From NCBI GenBank assembly GCA_030323305.1, contig CP106741.1:5331501-5395500 (forward strand): a stretch of DNA of 64,000 bases, given 5' to 3'. The stretch's first letter is position 1; each line of letters starts with the position of its first letter. Shown piece by piece: positions 9,709 to 20,370 of this stretch. The notes below the pieces were generated by a model. It had not been told where the DNA came from and searched no databases. It saw only the letters and a program-made list of their open reading frames with translations. The position numbers and the translations under genes were made by a program. The stretch is from Paenibacillus sp. CC-CFT747. Lineage in GTDB: Bacteria > Bacillota > Bacilli > Paenibacillales > NBRC-103111.

Positions 9709-12658
9709 GGTTGCGCTCCCTCCCAAGGCTTGGTAATATCCGGCACAACCAGCGTCCGGCGGACTTCCCCGTTCTCGTCCAGGAAGCCGAATTCCTTCTG
9801 CTTGCGCTTAAGCTCACTGTCCACCTGGAAAATCGCCTGCTCGAGCGATTCCCGGTAGTTCAACCCCTGAAGCACGGTCCGGTTCCAGGCGAACAACATC
9901 TCCCGTCCTGTAAAATAACCGCCGGGTACGTTCGGCATCTCTTTGTACCATCTCCATTGCTCAAGGATGGTTTCCTTCGTTCCCGACGGCCAAGGGAGCT
10001 TCTTGAACGCTTCCACGTTCGCGGTGTTCCAGCGGAACTCCACCCCGTTCAGCAGCTCGACTTCGTTCCCGAAGCGGGCCTGGGTGTCCGTGGACGTCCA
10101 CCATTTGAGGAAGGACCACGCTTCTTCCTTGTGCTTGGTAGACTTAAAGATCATGCCGGAGGTTAAGCTCCCTCCCGACCACCTCACCGGTTCCTGCCCT
10201 TGCCCTCCCACTCCCGGAACGGGAGCGATTTCCCATGAGCCGTTCAGCTCCGGTGCCGCCACAAGCAGCTGCATGTAGGTGTTATAATCGGAGATCCCGA
10301 TGGGCAGGTCTCCGCTGCGGAAATGCTGGTAGAAGTTCGGCACTTCCGTCGGAAAGCCATAAACATTGAACAGGTCGGTCCACTGCTTGAACGCCTTGAA
10401 CCCTTCCGGTGAATTCAATCCGGACTTAAGGCCATCCGAGGTGTAGAACGAAACCCCATTCTGCAGAAAAATCGGAACGGAATTCGCCTTGTTGTAGTAG
10501 AAATCATAGCCCTTCTGTTTCAGGGTCGGCAGCATGGCGAGCATCTCATCCCAGGTTTGAGGCGGCTTGAGGTCAAGGGACTCCAGAATGTCCGTCCGGT
10601 AGAACATGACGTTCAAGGACACGGTTTCGGGAAGGGCGTAGGTCCCTCCGTCATATTGAAAGGGAATTAACGTTCCCGGGTGTAACGGCTTGACAACATC
10701 CTTGTAATCTTTGAAGGTACTCAGATCCACCAGGCTGTTCCGCATCGCAAAATCCGCGGGCGTCCCCTCTGGCAGCCCCAGCGCCAAATCCGGTTCTCGT
10801 CCGGAGGAGTTGCTCAGAATTAGCTGTCCGGGGTTGGGCATCAGGTTGATATTGACCTTAACCCCCGTCTGGGGGGTAAACGATTCGTCGGCCAGCTGCT
10901 GCATAAGATTCACGTAATCCCGACCGCGGTTTACCCAAATGTCGATGGCATCCGGATCGTTCCGGCCGGAGTAATGGTAATCCGGGCGGAAGGTGCGGAA
11001 GAAATTGACGACCGTATCCTGAAGGACGGCCAGTCTTCCCGGAGGCTTCTCGGGGACTTCCGGGGAAGCCGTTAGGTAGATTTGATCAAGCGTAAGAGGC
11101 TGCTTGGCCAAACTGTCGACAAAAGCACTCATCTTATCCAGGTTGCCGGCCCACATCTCCGGCGGACGGGTTACGAGGATGTTCGGATCCTCTTCGATCT
11201 CTCGGATATCGCGGATGACGGCACGCAGTCCGTCTGCACTCTGAAGGGAGCTTCCGTATAGAGTCTGCAGCTTGTTGATCTGGCTCTGAAGCCGGTCAGC
11301 CAGCGCCGCCGCCCTTTCCTGGATATCGGGTATCATGTCATCGAGCTTCCAATCGCGGTTTCGATCCACCATTCTCCGGTTTTTGACCCCTGTGGCCATC
11401 GAGACCGTCCGATTGATCGCCTGAAGATCATCCACAATGGTCTGGATCGATTCCCGGATGGAAGCCGTGGGTGCCGCTACGGCGGAAAGGCTTAGCACGT
11501 GCTGCCCTTTGGTCAAATACAGGCCGTATGCCTTTCCATCCGGATCGGATAGCGTTTCGATCTGCCACGAGCGGGAATAAGGAAAGGGATAAGCTTCAAG
11601 CTCCCGGAAAGGAACCTCCCCGTCCAGCCGGATTTGACGATAGGTGTAGACGTCTCGGGTAAAGTTCTGCATGAATTTGAAGGACAGGTAGTATAGGCCG
11701 TCCTCCGGCACTTCAAAGGCCCACTCCGCCTCGTTGCCGCTCCGGCTCCACCGGGAGCCTCCCAGCATATTGTAGGTAATTCTTCCGTTGGAGGGCGGTG
11801 AGGCCAGATTGTCATTGCTCGCCTGGATCTGAACGGACGGATCCGATTTGCCGCTGACATGCTCCGCCTCCAGGGTGCGGCCCCAGGCAGGAGTAACCAA
11901 GGACTTCTTGGGAGCCGCGGCTGCTTTTTGTTCGTAAGTCGGAAGCGGCTCCGGAGAAACCACGGATATCGAATCAAGGGCAACCGATTCCAGGATGGAC
12001 TCCACCCGGATCGTATGCTCTCCTTTGGTGAAGGCCCACAGAAGCGGCTCGGCGCTCGAGTTGGCATCCATGAGCCGTACGGTCGACCAATGGGGCGTTT
12101 CGGCCTGAGCCGGGCGGATCTGATCGCCATGCTCATTGACATCCGGCGGGTATTTCCCGTCCTTCCAGCTGCGAAAAAGCTGAATCGTCCGCGCTTCCTT
12201 GAACGGATAGTCCCCGTCAACCTGCACGCCAATCTGAATCTGGCTGTAGGACCCTTCCATCGGCCGGTAGGTCAGCTCCAGGTTGTAGAGCCCATCCTCG
12301 GGGATGTTGAACCGGTAGGTTACCCACTCCTTGTCCTTCTCCAGAACCAAGGGTGAGCTTTTTCCGTCCAGCGGGGAGGAGCTTACGACGGCCCGATCCG
12401 ACACCGATTCATAGGCCTTTCCGGGCGTAATCAATTTAATATCTTTCCTTTTGGAACGGCCCTCCTGTTCCCATGTAAGCTTCTTTGCGAATAGTAAGCT
12501 CCATAGGTTTCCGGCAGCTTCTCCACGTCGACCGCGCCGGGACGGCCGTTCACCGTCTGACCGGCGGCAGTCCCCTCCCGGACCGTCCAAACGACGGTCA
12601 TCACGGCAAGCAGACCGAGAACGGACCAGTAACGTACCTTAGTAGCGGATAACTTCAT
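9705..12658 (-). CDS. Giant extracellular solute-binding protein with two N-terminal carbohydrate-binding-like repeats (one frame break)
   Basis: About 985 residues, over twice the usual 430-550 for a sugar SBP. The N-terminal hydrophobic segment (VLGLLAVMTVVWTV) has no lipobox cysteine, so it is an uncleaved anchor or ordinary signal. Two similar beta-rich repeats follow at roughly residues 60-250 and 270-440. They share IPEDGLYNL/VPEDGLYYL, GDYPFKEA/GEVPFREL and FTKGEHTIRV/LTKGQHVLSL. A helical spacer leads to a complete SBP_bac_1 module (about 560-985, with YALPETVSLNVMFYR and a WSFLKWW tail). The frame breaks at T3 12484-12486. It probably captures a large or polymer-bound oligosaccharide for the adjoining permeases; the dual-CBM reading is inference. 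Confidence 0.85.
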
Positions 12659-12736
12659 AACTCCTCCCTATCCACACAGGATCGGCCGCCCGCCTTGGCT
12701 GTGCGGGGCTGGCTCGAGTCGGCAATTCAGATGGCA

Positions 12737-13860
12737 TCAAACAATTGCCTGTTCGGTATCCCGGTTAAAAAACAGCATATAGTCCGGATTCAAGCGAATC
12801 TCCAGGCGGGTCCCCTCCGGCGTGCGGTCGAAGGCGGGAACCCTCATCAGGAGCTTCTCTTCTCCGACGCTTAGATGAAGATACCGGTCCGCTCCGACCA
12901 GCTCCGAAAAGTGCACCACCGCTTTAATCGGGGTTCCCCTCTCTCCGCTTCTCTCCGCCTCTCCTTGCTCAAGCCGGTAAACATACTCCGCTCGAATCCC
13001 CAGTGTAACCACTTTGTTGATATACCCATTCTCCACTAAGGCTTTGGCTTTATGGGGAGCAACCGGCACGGAATAACGGGAGGTATCGAAGAACACCGTG
13101 CCACTCGAACCTTGCAGCAGGCGGCCGTCGAGAAAATGAATGGGAGGAGATCCGATAAAGTTGGCCACAAATTGATTGGCCGGCTTCATATAAACCTCTT
13201 CCGGCATCCCCACCTGCTGGATGATGCCGTCCTTCATGACGCAGATCCGCGACCCCATCGTCATGGCTTCGGTCTGGTCATGCGTGACATAGATCATGGT
13301 CGTACCCAAATTTCGGTGCATGTCGACAATTTCGCTGCGCATCTGGACGCGGAGCCGCGCATCAAGGTTGGAGAGCGGCTCATCCATGAGGAAGACCTTC
13401 GGGTGCCGGACGATGGCCCTGCCCAACGCTACCCTCTGACGCTGTCCCCCGGACAGCTGGCGCGGTCTGCGTTCCAGCAGATGCTCGATCTCAAGTGTAC
13501 GGGATGTTGATTTGACGGAGGAATCAATCAAGTGCTTTTCCGTTTTCCTTAGACGAAGGCCAAAGGCCATATTCTCGAAAACGGACATGTTGGGGTACAA
13601 AGCGTAATTTTGAAAAACCATGGCAATGTCGCGCTTCTTGGGGGAACGTTGTTCACAAGCTCCTCCCCGATATAGATTTCTCCCTGGCTGATCCTCTCCA
13701 GACCGGCGACCATTCGGAGCGTGGTGGATTTGCCGCAGCCGGAGGGACCTACGAAGATCATAAACTCGCCGTCCTCTATCTCCAGATTGACGTCCTTCAC
13801 GACGAATGGTCCGTTCTTGCTGTAATTTTTGTATAGATGCTGCAGCGATACTCCAGCCAT
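12737..13860 (-). CDS. Sugar ABC transporter ATP-binding protein, MsmX/UgpC type (one frame break)
   Basis: About 374 residues. All ATPase motifs are present: Walker A GPSGCGKST near residue 38, Q-loop VFQNYALYP, signature LSGGQRQRVALGRA, Walker B VFLMDEPLSNLD and switch histidine VTHDQTEA. A C-terminal TOBE/regulatory domain follows (GIRAEYVY, VHFSELVGADRYLHL). The frame breaks at G5 13640-13644; one more G gives VPPKKRDIAMVFQNY. It is the only ATPase in the window, while three carbohydrate permease pairs are present, so it may serve several. It sits between the two SBP genes of the long unit. Confidence 0.93.
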
Positions 13861-13908
13861 AACGGGGCTCCTCTCAAGCTATTGGACTAAACGGTATTCG
13901 GGGAGAAC

Positions 13909-13944
13909 GGAAAAGCCGGATACCGGCGGCGCCGCCGGCTTTAC
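13909..13944 (-). terminator. Possible intra-operon attenuator between SBP and ATPase genes
   Basis: A GC-rich inverted repeat with AAAGCCGG and CCGGCTTT arms flanks an inner GGCGGCGCC palindrome in the 115 bp gap. The minus-strand copy ends in a short T run. Partial terminators in this position commonly keep SBP mRNA more abundant than the downstream ATPase. Function is inferred. Confidence 0.45.
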
Positions 13945-13975
13945 CGCCTACCCCCAAGACCATTTACCGGTCGCT

Positions 13976-15327
13976 TTACTTCTTGGCCTTCGTCTTGTAG
14001 AACTCGTCAATCTTGGTCTGAAGGTCTTTGTTCACATGGTCCAGCATTTCCTTAGCGGTGATCTTTCCCGCCATCATATCGGGGAACAGCTTCTTGTACT
14101 CGGTATCATAGGCAACCGGGAACTGGGGAATGTATTTCGTCGCCTTATTCGCAATGTCCATAAAGACTTTGAAATCCTTGTCAGCGGCTTCTTTGTCTTT
14201 AATGAACTTGCTGTCCATCTTAGCCGTAATTTGGCCAAGGTTCTGATACATGGACGTGGCTCCTTCCTCTGTGGAAGTCAGCCATTTGATCCAGGCCCAG
14301 GCGGCTTCCTTGTCCTTGCCCTGCTTGACGATCGCCAGGTTGGCTCCCCCGTTCCACAGGCTTGCCTGCTGCGCCGGCATCACCGTGAGATCCAAATCCG
14401 GCTTCGCTTTGCGGAAGTTCGCCAGATCATTGGACGTGACAACCGCCATGGCCTGCTTTTCTGCGACGAACGGATGGGTATTTTTGGGGAGCGAGGCTTT
14501 CAGCTTGGCCACGGCATCCGGTACGGCAGTTTCTTTATTGAACCGGACCATCCAGTCCAGTGCTTCTACGATTTTGGGATCGTTGAAGTTAACTTTTTGG
14601 TGTCGGGATCCCAGAACGTCTTGGGGTCGGCTCCGTTCAGGTAGGATACATAGAACAGGCCAGAAAGATTGCCATAGTAGAAAAGCGGATTCTCGCCCAT
14701 CATTTCCAACTCGCCGTTCTTCATGACCCAGAACTTCTTATAGAATTCGTCCGAATCCTTCAAGCCCTTGAGATCGGGCACCTTCTCCCCGTACTGGTTG
14801 AGGATTTTGTTATTGTAGATCATGGCATAGGTGGGGTTCAGGTACATCGGAATGCCGTACTGGCCCTTCTCATACTGGGGCATCTCGTAGACGACCTTAT
14901 TGAACGATTCCGCTTTCCAGTCCGGATCTTTCTTGATGTAGGCGTTCAGATCCTCGAACATCCCGTCGAGAATCCAGCCAACCTCAAGCCTGCCATTCGT
15001 CGCCACATTCGGAATATCTCCGGAAGCGATCATGGGCTCAAGCGCACCGACTTTAAAGCGAACTTTTACGTTCGGATAGGTTTTGTTGAAATCCGCGACC
15101 ATCTTGTTCAGCGCTTGCTCGGACCAGGAGCTGTTCAAATACTGCCAGTAGACTTCCCCTTTCACGTCGGCCGCCGCCTTCGCCGGCGGGGTGCTCGCAC
15201 CTGGAGTTGGGGTGCCGGCGGCCGCAGGCGGCTCCTCCGTCCCGCCGCTGCAAGCAGACATCAGCAGCCCCATGGCCGCCATTATCGTGATTCCCTTGCC
15301 CCGCCATTTCTTCCATCCGTTAACCAT
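13976..15327 (-). CDS. Extracellular sugar-binding lipoprotein (SBP_bac_1; one frame break)
   Basis: About 450 residues. A signal peptide with lipobox LLMSACSGG predicts a membrane-anchored lipoprotein. A Pro/Ala-rich linker follows, then the SBP fold (ALNKMVADFNKTYPNVKV at the start, AAWAWIKWLTSTEEGA in the C-terminal half). The two open frames join if one base is added at T5 14594-14598, giving TKKVNFNDPKIVEAL. It lies 36 bp downstream of the Tat beta-helix gene on the same strand with no terminator between them. It is thus probably transcribed from the promoter at 17776 and is the first transport gene of the unit. Confidence 0.9.
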
Positions 15328-15363
15328 GCTTGCCTTCCCCTTGTCTGTTTGCGTAAAGATTAC

Positions 15364-17718
15364 CTAAGTGGAGCTTAAGACGCCGTAATCCCTAAGGGCC
15401 TGCTTGAGCCGATTGACTTCCTCCTCCAGCTGGCCGACCGTCAGGCCTGTTGAATCCGGAAGGGCGGCCTGACTGCCGACGGTGCCGAAGCGTTCAAAGG
15501 ACGGTGCTGCGAAGGAAACCGGGCTACCGGAGGCGTCTGCCGTCAGCGCTGCATTCAACCGAAGCTCGTTACCGGATACCCGAACGACACGGCGCAGCTG
15601 GCTGCCGGCTTGAATGCGGATCCACTGCTCCGGCTTAATGCCGCTGGAATCGTTCACGGTCAGCATGGACTGCCCGGTGGCGCCGCTTCCCGTCACCCCG
15701 GTGAGCGTCCCTGCCGTTCCGGTGGACGTCACCTTATAGCCGGCCGGGCTCTGCCCGGACGTGACCGAAGCATTGGTCAGGAAGAGCAGGTCGCCCTGGT
15801 TGAAGGTTCCGGATACCGGAGGGAAGACGGAAGAATACTTCACCGGCTTGACGGCATCCGTGACGACGGATGGGCTTACGCTGAACCAGAGACCTCCCTG
15901 CTTGGTGGTAATCAGATTATCCGTGACCTCTACATCCTTGAAGGTTCCGTCAAGATCATTCACCCGAATCGAGAACATGCCTTTGACGGCATCGTACGTA
16001 TCCGCAATCAGGTTACCTGTAATCTTCGCGCCGTTAACGGTGGAACGAAGAAGGATGCCGGCACGGTACAGTTCGCTGTTGGCCGGATAATGGCCGGCGT
16101 TCACGATCAAATTTCCTTGAATCACGATGTTGTAGGCCGTATTTTTCTTCTGGGAGTGGCCGACCCGGATGCCGGTAATGGGCGCATTCTTGATCACATT
16201 ATTGCTGATGACGATATTCCGGAGCTCGGATTCCTTCAGGAAGCCAATGCCGTACCCCTGCTCCGTAAAGGTCGGGCGGGCGGTAAACTCCTCCTCGAAT
16301 TCGATCGTGTTGCCCGTGATGGTGATATTCTCAAACATCCCATTCTCGGCAACCCCTCCCGCACTGGAGATCCCGGTTGTCAAATATCGCTGATGAACCG
16401 AGTTGATGAGAGAGATCGTATTTCCGCTGATGGTTACATTCTTGATGGCGTACTGGAGACGGGGACCGAGCTGAATCCCTTGGTTCGCGTTGCTGATGGA
16501 GTTGTTCGTGACCGTCATGTCCGAATACTCGCCGCTGGTTTCACTCGATTGAAGATTGACGCCGGTGTAATAGCCGGTCACCACATTGTTCGAGACAACG
16601 CTGGAGCCGCAGTGGGTTTCGATGCCTCCCCGGCTTTTCTGTCCGATGGCCGAAACAATGATGTTATTGGTGACCACATGATTGCGTCCGTTTATGTAGA
16701 TGGCCGAGTTGTCGTACTGCCCGTCTCCTTTGGCCATGATGAAGTTAAAATAACAATTGGTGATGGTCGCGTTCTTGGCGGTGATTTTGTTCAAGGTGAT
16801 GGCATTGACCCCGCAGTTCGGATCAAACCGGACATTGTCGATCGTAATGTTCTCGTAGTTGTAGAGGGCGATGGCGAACTGCCAGTAATAGGAATCGGTT
16901 CGGCTGGAGCTGATGTTGCAAGTGAGATTGTTCTGAGGGTTCTGGTCGATCCGCAAATTCGTAATGGTTACATTGGACACCGGGCTGTTGGAGAGCCCTC
17001 CGAATACCATGCCGTAATCCCCCGCATTGTCCTTCACCTTGATAACGGAGCCGCTGCCCTCGCCCGAGATCGTTACGTTGTTTCTTAGATAAATTCTTGC
17101 GGTTCCCGATGGAGAAACAATATAGGTTCCTCTTGGAAGCAGGACCGTTCCGCCGCCTAATGCCGAGACGGTATCAATCGTCTTCTGGATCGCCGGCATG
17201 TCGTCGGTGACCCCGTCGCCTTTGGCGCCGAACCATTTGACCGAATAGGCATCGCTGCCGATAATCCGTTTGAAACGGGCCCCGGAGGAGGAAACGAGCA
17301 CGGTGCCAATGTTGTCAGCGGAAGCCGTGTCGGCCGTGTCGTAATAGAAGAAGCCCTCCTGTCCGGGGTTTCGGACCATATACAGGTAGTCCGCGGAAGG
17401 AGCGGTTAGAGCCCGAAGCTCTTCAATCGTGGCAGCCACGCAGAAATCCGATTCGGCCAACGTTAGCAGAGCCTCATTGTCTTTTTTGCCATTGCCATTT
17501 GCATTGCCGTTGCCGTTGTTGCCGTAAACCGAGCCGGTCACCGTTTGATCCGGGTCCCCGTGGACGGTTCCGCTGCCGACCGTGTACAGGAGAGCTGCCG
17601 CTCCCGCCATCCCCATGGACATGAGCATTTCTCTGCGGGTGATGCGGGACTTCGGAGGAGACGAAACAACCGTGGCGTTCGAGACTTCTTCTGCTGATGG
17701 CTTTCCATTTGACAACAT
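15364..17718 (-). CDS. Tat-exported right-handed beta-helix protein (pectate-lyase-superfamily fold)
   Basis: 784 residues, intact. The N-terminus carries a twin-arginine signal ([11 protein letters not shown] followed by [10 protein letters not shown]). An accessory domain near residues 85-155 includes [16 protein letters not shown]. Then comes the start of a Pectate_lyase_3-type beta-helix, [17 protein letters not shown], with many repeats of the form [15 protein letters not shown] and [12 protein letters not shown]. The C-terminus has a small beta domain and a coiled helix. The fold occurs in pectate lyases, GH28/GH55-like enzymes and phage tailspikes, so activity and substrate stay open. 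A strong AAGGAGG precedes the ATG. It has a paralogue at 17956-20135, and the promoter is the shared-architecture element at 17776-17863. Confidence 0.88.
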   Translation of the reverse strand: MLSNGKPSAEEVSNATVVSSPPKSRITRREMLMSMGMAGAAALLYTVGSGTVHGDPDQTVTGSVYGNNGNGNANGNGKKDNEALLTLAESDFCVAATIEELRALTAPSADYLYMVRNPGQEGFFYYDTADTASADNIGTVLVSSSGARFKRIIGSDAYSVKWFGAKGDGVTDDMPAIQKTIDTVSALGGGTVLLPRGTYIVSPSGTARIYLRNNVTISGEGSGSVIKVKDNAGDYGMVFGGLSNSPVSNVTITNLRIDQNPQNNLTCNISSSRTDSYYWQFAIALYNYENITIDNVRFDPNCGVNAITLNKITAKNATITNCYFNFIMAKGDGQYDNSAIYINGRNHVVTNNIIVSAIGQKSRGGIETHCGSSVVSNNVVTGYYTGVNLQSSETSGEYSDMTVTNNSISNANQGIQLGPRLQYAIKNVTISGNTISLINSVHQRYLTTGISSAGGVAENGMFENITITGNTIEFEEEFTARPTFTEQGYGIGFLKESELRNIVISNNVIKNAPITGIRVGHSQKKNTAYNIVIQGNLIVNAGHYPANSELYRAGILLRSTVNGAKITGNLIADTYDAVKGMFSIRVNDLDGTFKDVEVTDNLITTKQGGLWFSVSPSVVTDAVKPVKYSSVFPPVSGTFNQGDLLFLTNASVTSGQSPAGYKVTSTGTAGTLTGVTGSGATGQSMLTVNDSSGIKPEQWIRIQAGSQLRRVVRVSGNELRLNAALTADASGSPVSFAAPSFERFGTVGSQAALPDSTGLTVGQLEEEVNRLKQALRDYGVLSST

Positions 17719-17775
17719 GAGCGGCCTCCTTTGGATGGTAAGTTTCCTTCGTTTCCTTCTGGGTTTGTTAAGCTA

Positions 17776-17863
17776 ATGATAACGCGTACATTCCGGTTAG
17801 GCTTTATACGATTTATCGCAGTTTTTGCATATTTCCTTGCACAATCGTACGAAGAATTTGTAA
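17776..17863 (-). promoter_or_regulatory. Regulon promoter 1 (first Tat beta-helix gene and long transport unit)
   Basis: On the minus strand, a -10 TATCAT (17776-17781) has no TTGACA-like -35. A TGCAAAAA box (C at 17827) lies 46 bp upstream of the -10. Further half-sites have TGC at 17839 (+12) and TAC at 17860 (+33). The predicted RNA start is about 50 nt from the start codon. The same geometry recurs at four other promoters nearby. Confidence 0.75.
17777..17791 (-). promoter_or_regulatory. Candidate CcpA cre site overlapping the -10
   Basis: The minus-strand sequence ATGTACGCGTTATCA fits the cre consensus WTGNAANCGNWWNCA with one mismatch and covers the -10 of promoter 1. A cre in this position usually gives glucose repression. 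Binding is inferred from the match only. Confidence 0.45.
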
Positions 17864-17955
17864 TAGTTTCTGATCCGACCATTATCTTGGAGGCCGGCCT
17901 GCTTAAGCGCCATCGATGACCTCCGAAAGCGGAACTTCCTGTAGCGGAAAAACCA

Positions 17956-20135
17956 CTAAAGATAGGTACCAAACGGCTTAAGAGCAGGTGCGGCATAGCT
18001 TAAGGTGCCTCCCGAAACGCTGCCTGACAGGTTGGCGTCCAGCCGGACCTCCGTCCCCCGATTCTCACTATCTGCCTCTCGTTAATACCAGCCGAGGTAG
18101 GAATGCTGAGCCACTGCCCTGTTTTAAGGGAAGGGCTACTGCTAACCGTAAGCTTGCGGGAATTGGCGGATCCCGTCGCCGTTATACCGGATAAGCTTCC
18201 GTACGTGCCGCCTTTCGTGCATAAATAGGCGGCCGGTGCCCCCGATGCCGCAGCAGCGGCCTGGCAGAAGATGACATCCCCGGATTGTAAGAGCCGCCGG
18301 AAGGAGGATTCGAAGCGGATAGCTTCAGGAACGTCTCCCCTCTCTGCGCATGACGGATGGGCTTAAATCGAGCCACATGCCTCCCTGGTTCGCCCGGATA
18401 AAATTGTCCTTAACCTCCACCTCGGAGTAGGTTCCTTCCGAATCGTTGAGCTTGATGGAATACAGCAGCTTCGATTCCGGATACGTATCGATGATGCTGT
18501 TATCCGTCACATAAGCATTCGAGACCGTATTGCGCAGCAGAATACCGGCACGGTAAGATTCCGCGACTCCCGGGTAATGTCCCGCATTCACGATGACATT
18601 TCCCGTTATCCCCACATTCGTCAAAGTGCTGATCTTGCCCGATAGGGGACAGCCCATATGAATCCCGGTGATCGGAGCGTTAATGATGACGTTGTTGGAG
18701 ATCAAGATATTGGACATGGCTACCGGCTTCGTAAGGCCGATTCCGAAAGCCGAGGATTCAAACAGGTTGGAACGATAGACAGTCTCTTCCTTGAAAACAA
18801 TGGTGTTGCCGGTAATCGTAAGGTTCTCGAAGTTCCCTGTATCACTCGAGCTTCCCGCCGAGCAGATCCCCGCCGTGGTCGACCGGTTATGGGCGGCTCC
18901 ATCCACCCGGATGGTATTGCCCGAAATGGTCACATTCTTGATCGGATAGTTGCCGAGCGCCCACAGCTGAATGCCCTGGTTCGCTTGGCTGAAGGTATTC
19001 CCCGTAACCGTCATGTCACAGTTGGACATCGTCTGGGAGCTGGCCTGGAGATTCAAGCCGGTGCTGAAGCCCTCGGTTACGTTATTGGCGATGGTGCTCT
19101 GGCCGGTGTGGGTTTCAATCGCGCCAAGCGCCTTGGCCGTCGTCACGTCCGAGTAAAACTGGTTGTCCACGACCGTATGGTTCCAACCGTTAATGTAGAT
19201 CGACGTGTTGTCATAGGTGGGAGAGCCGGCCGCCCTTACAAAACGAAAATAGCATTGGCTTACCGTCGCGCCCCGGCAGGCCACGTTATTAAACGATACG
19301 GCATTCACCCCGCAGCACGGGTCGAATCGGACGTCCTCGATTACAATGTTCTCATAGTTGTAGCTGATGACGGCAAATTGATAATAGTTGCCGCCTGGCG
19401 GAGGATTGGCGGTATCAATGTTGGAGGTCGGGTTGTTCGAAGGATTCTGGTCGATCCTCAGGCGGCTGATGCGAACGTCCTGAAGCACGGAGGAAGAGCT
19501 GGAGGTAAGAACGGCAAAATAATTTCCGGGATTATCAATGACCTTAAGAGTGGAGGCCGGACCTTCGCCTAACAAGCTCACCTTGCTCTTAAGCGTAAGG
19601 GCCGAGTACGTGGAGGAGGTTCGGCGCGGGTTCACGATATAGGTGCCGGACGGGAAAAAGACCGTTCCACCCCCGCCGCATTTACCGCATCAATGGAAGC
19701 CTGGATGGCCGCCGTGTCGTCGCCCGTCCCGTCACCTTTGGCGCCAAACCATTTGACGTTGGTAGATTCGGTTTCCTGGATTCTCCGGAACCTTGCCTGC
19801 GGGGTGACGGTGGTGGAGACCAGCACCGTCCCGTTGTTGTCGGGTGATGTGGTGTCCGAAGAATCGTAGACAAAATGTCCCTCCCTTCCTTTGTCCGTCA
19901 CATAGTATAGGCTGTAGGCTGCCGGAGCTGCATTCGACCGGAGCTCGGCCATGGTGGTGCAGGAGCAGCAATCGCCCGAAGCGGTCAACTGGGCCTCTTG
20001 AAGTGAGCCGTTACCGTATACCTGATTGGATACGGAGGCCGATGCCGTGCTCGGCAGCAGCCTTGCCGCCGCCCAGGCCGCCCCCGCCGCCCCCATGCCG
20101 GCCAGCAGCTTCCGGCGGGATACCTTCTTGCTCAT
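17956..20135 (-). CDS. Second Tat-exported beta-helix protein (four frame breaks)
   Basis: About 728 residues once corrected and clearly a paralogue of the 15364-17718 product. It shares a Tat signal (VSRRKLLAGMG, ending PSTASA), an accessory domain (EGHFVYDSSDTTSPDN), [17 protein letters not shown], and repeats such as NVTISGNTI and FENLTITGNTIVF. The ATG at 20133-20135 follows GGGGAGG. Frame breaks at C5 19670-19674, C4 18337-18340, C4 18278-18281 and C5 18055-18059 are each repaired by one extra base. The corrected ending (VRLDANLSGSVSGG) aligns with that of the paralogue and stops at 17956-17958. It is probably a polysaccharide lyase or glycosidase; the substrate is unknown. Confidence 0.85.
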
Positions 20136-20199
20136 GGCTTCCTCCCCTTCCTGCCATTCGAATAGAGCCGAACAAGCCCAAATGCCCGGCTCTGCCCTT

Positions 20200-20287
20200 A
20201 TCATAAACGGCTGGCGGGGGAGTGGCTTTGTTATTCCTTCCGGTCTTTTTGCACGCCTTTTTGCGATTTGGTTCGGACTTTTTGCAC
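20200..20287 (-). promoter_or_regulatory. Regulon promoter 2 (second Tat beta-helix gene)
   Basis: The -10 TATGAT lies at 20200-20205 on the minus strand. A TGCAAAAA box (C at 20251) is 46 bp upstream, with further boxes at 20263 (+12, CGCAAAAA) and 20284 (+33, GTGCAAAAA). There is no recognisable -35. This copy has the three most alike boxes. Confidence 0.75.
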
Positions 20288-20370
20288 AGCTTAAACGGAA
20301 ACCCTCCCTTCTTTCGGCCGGTCTCACCGAGAGGCTTAACGAAGCCTTCGGTTCGATGGAAGCTGGAGCT

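Noticed and set aside
15610-17088. A 492-codon plus-strand open frame inside the first Tat beta-helix gene
   Set aside because: It lies wholly antisense to an intact, well-supported gene, has no ribosome site or family similarity, and its composition is that of a mirrored high-GC frame.
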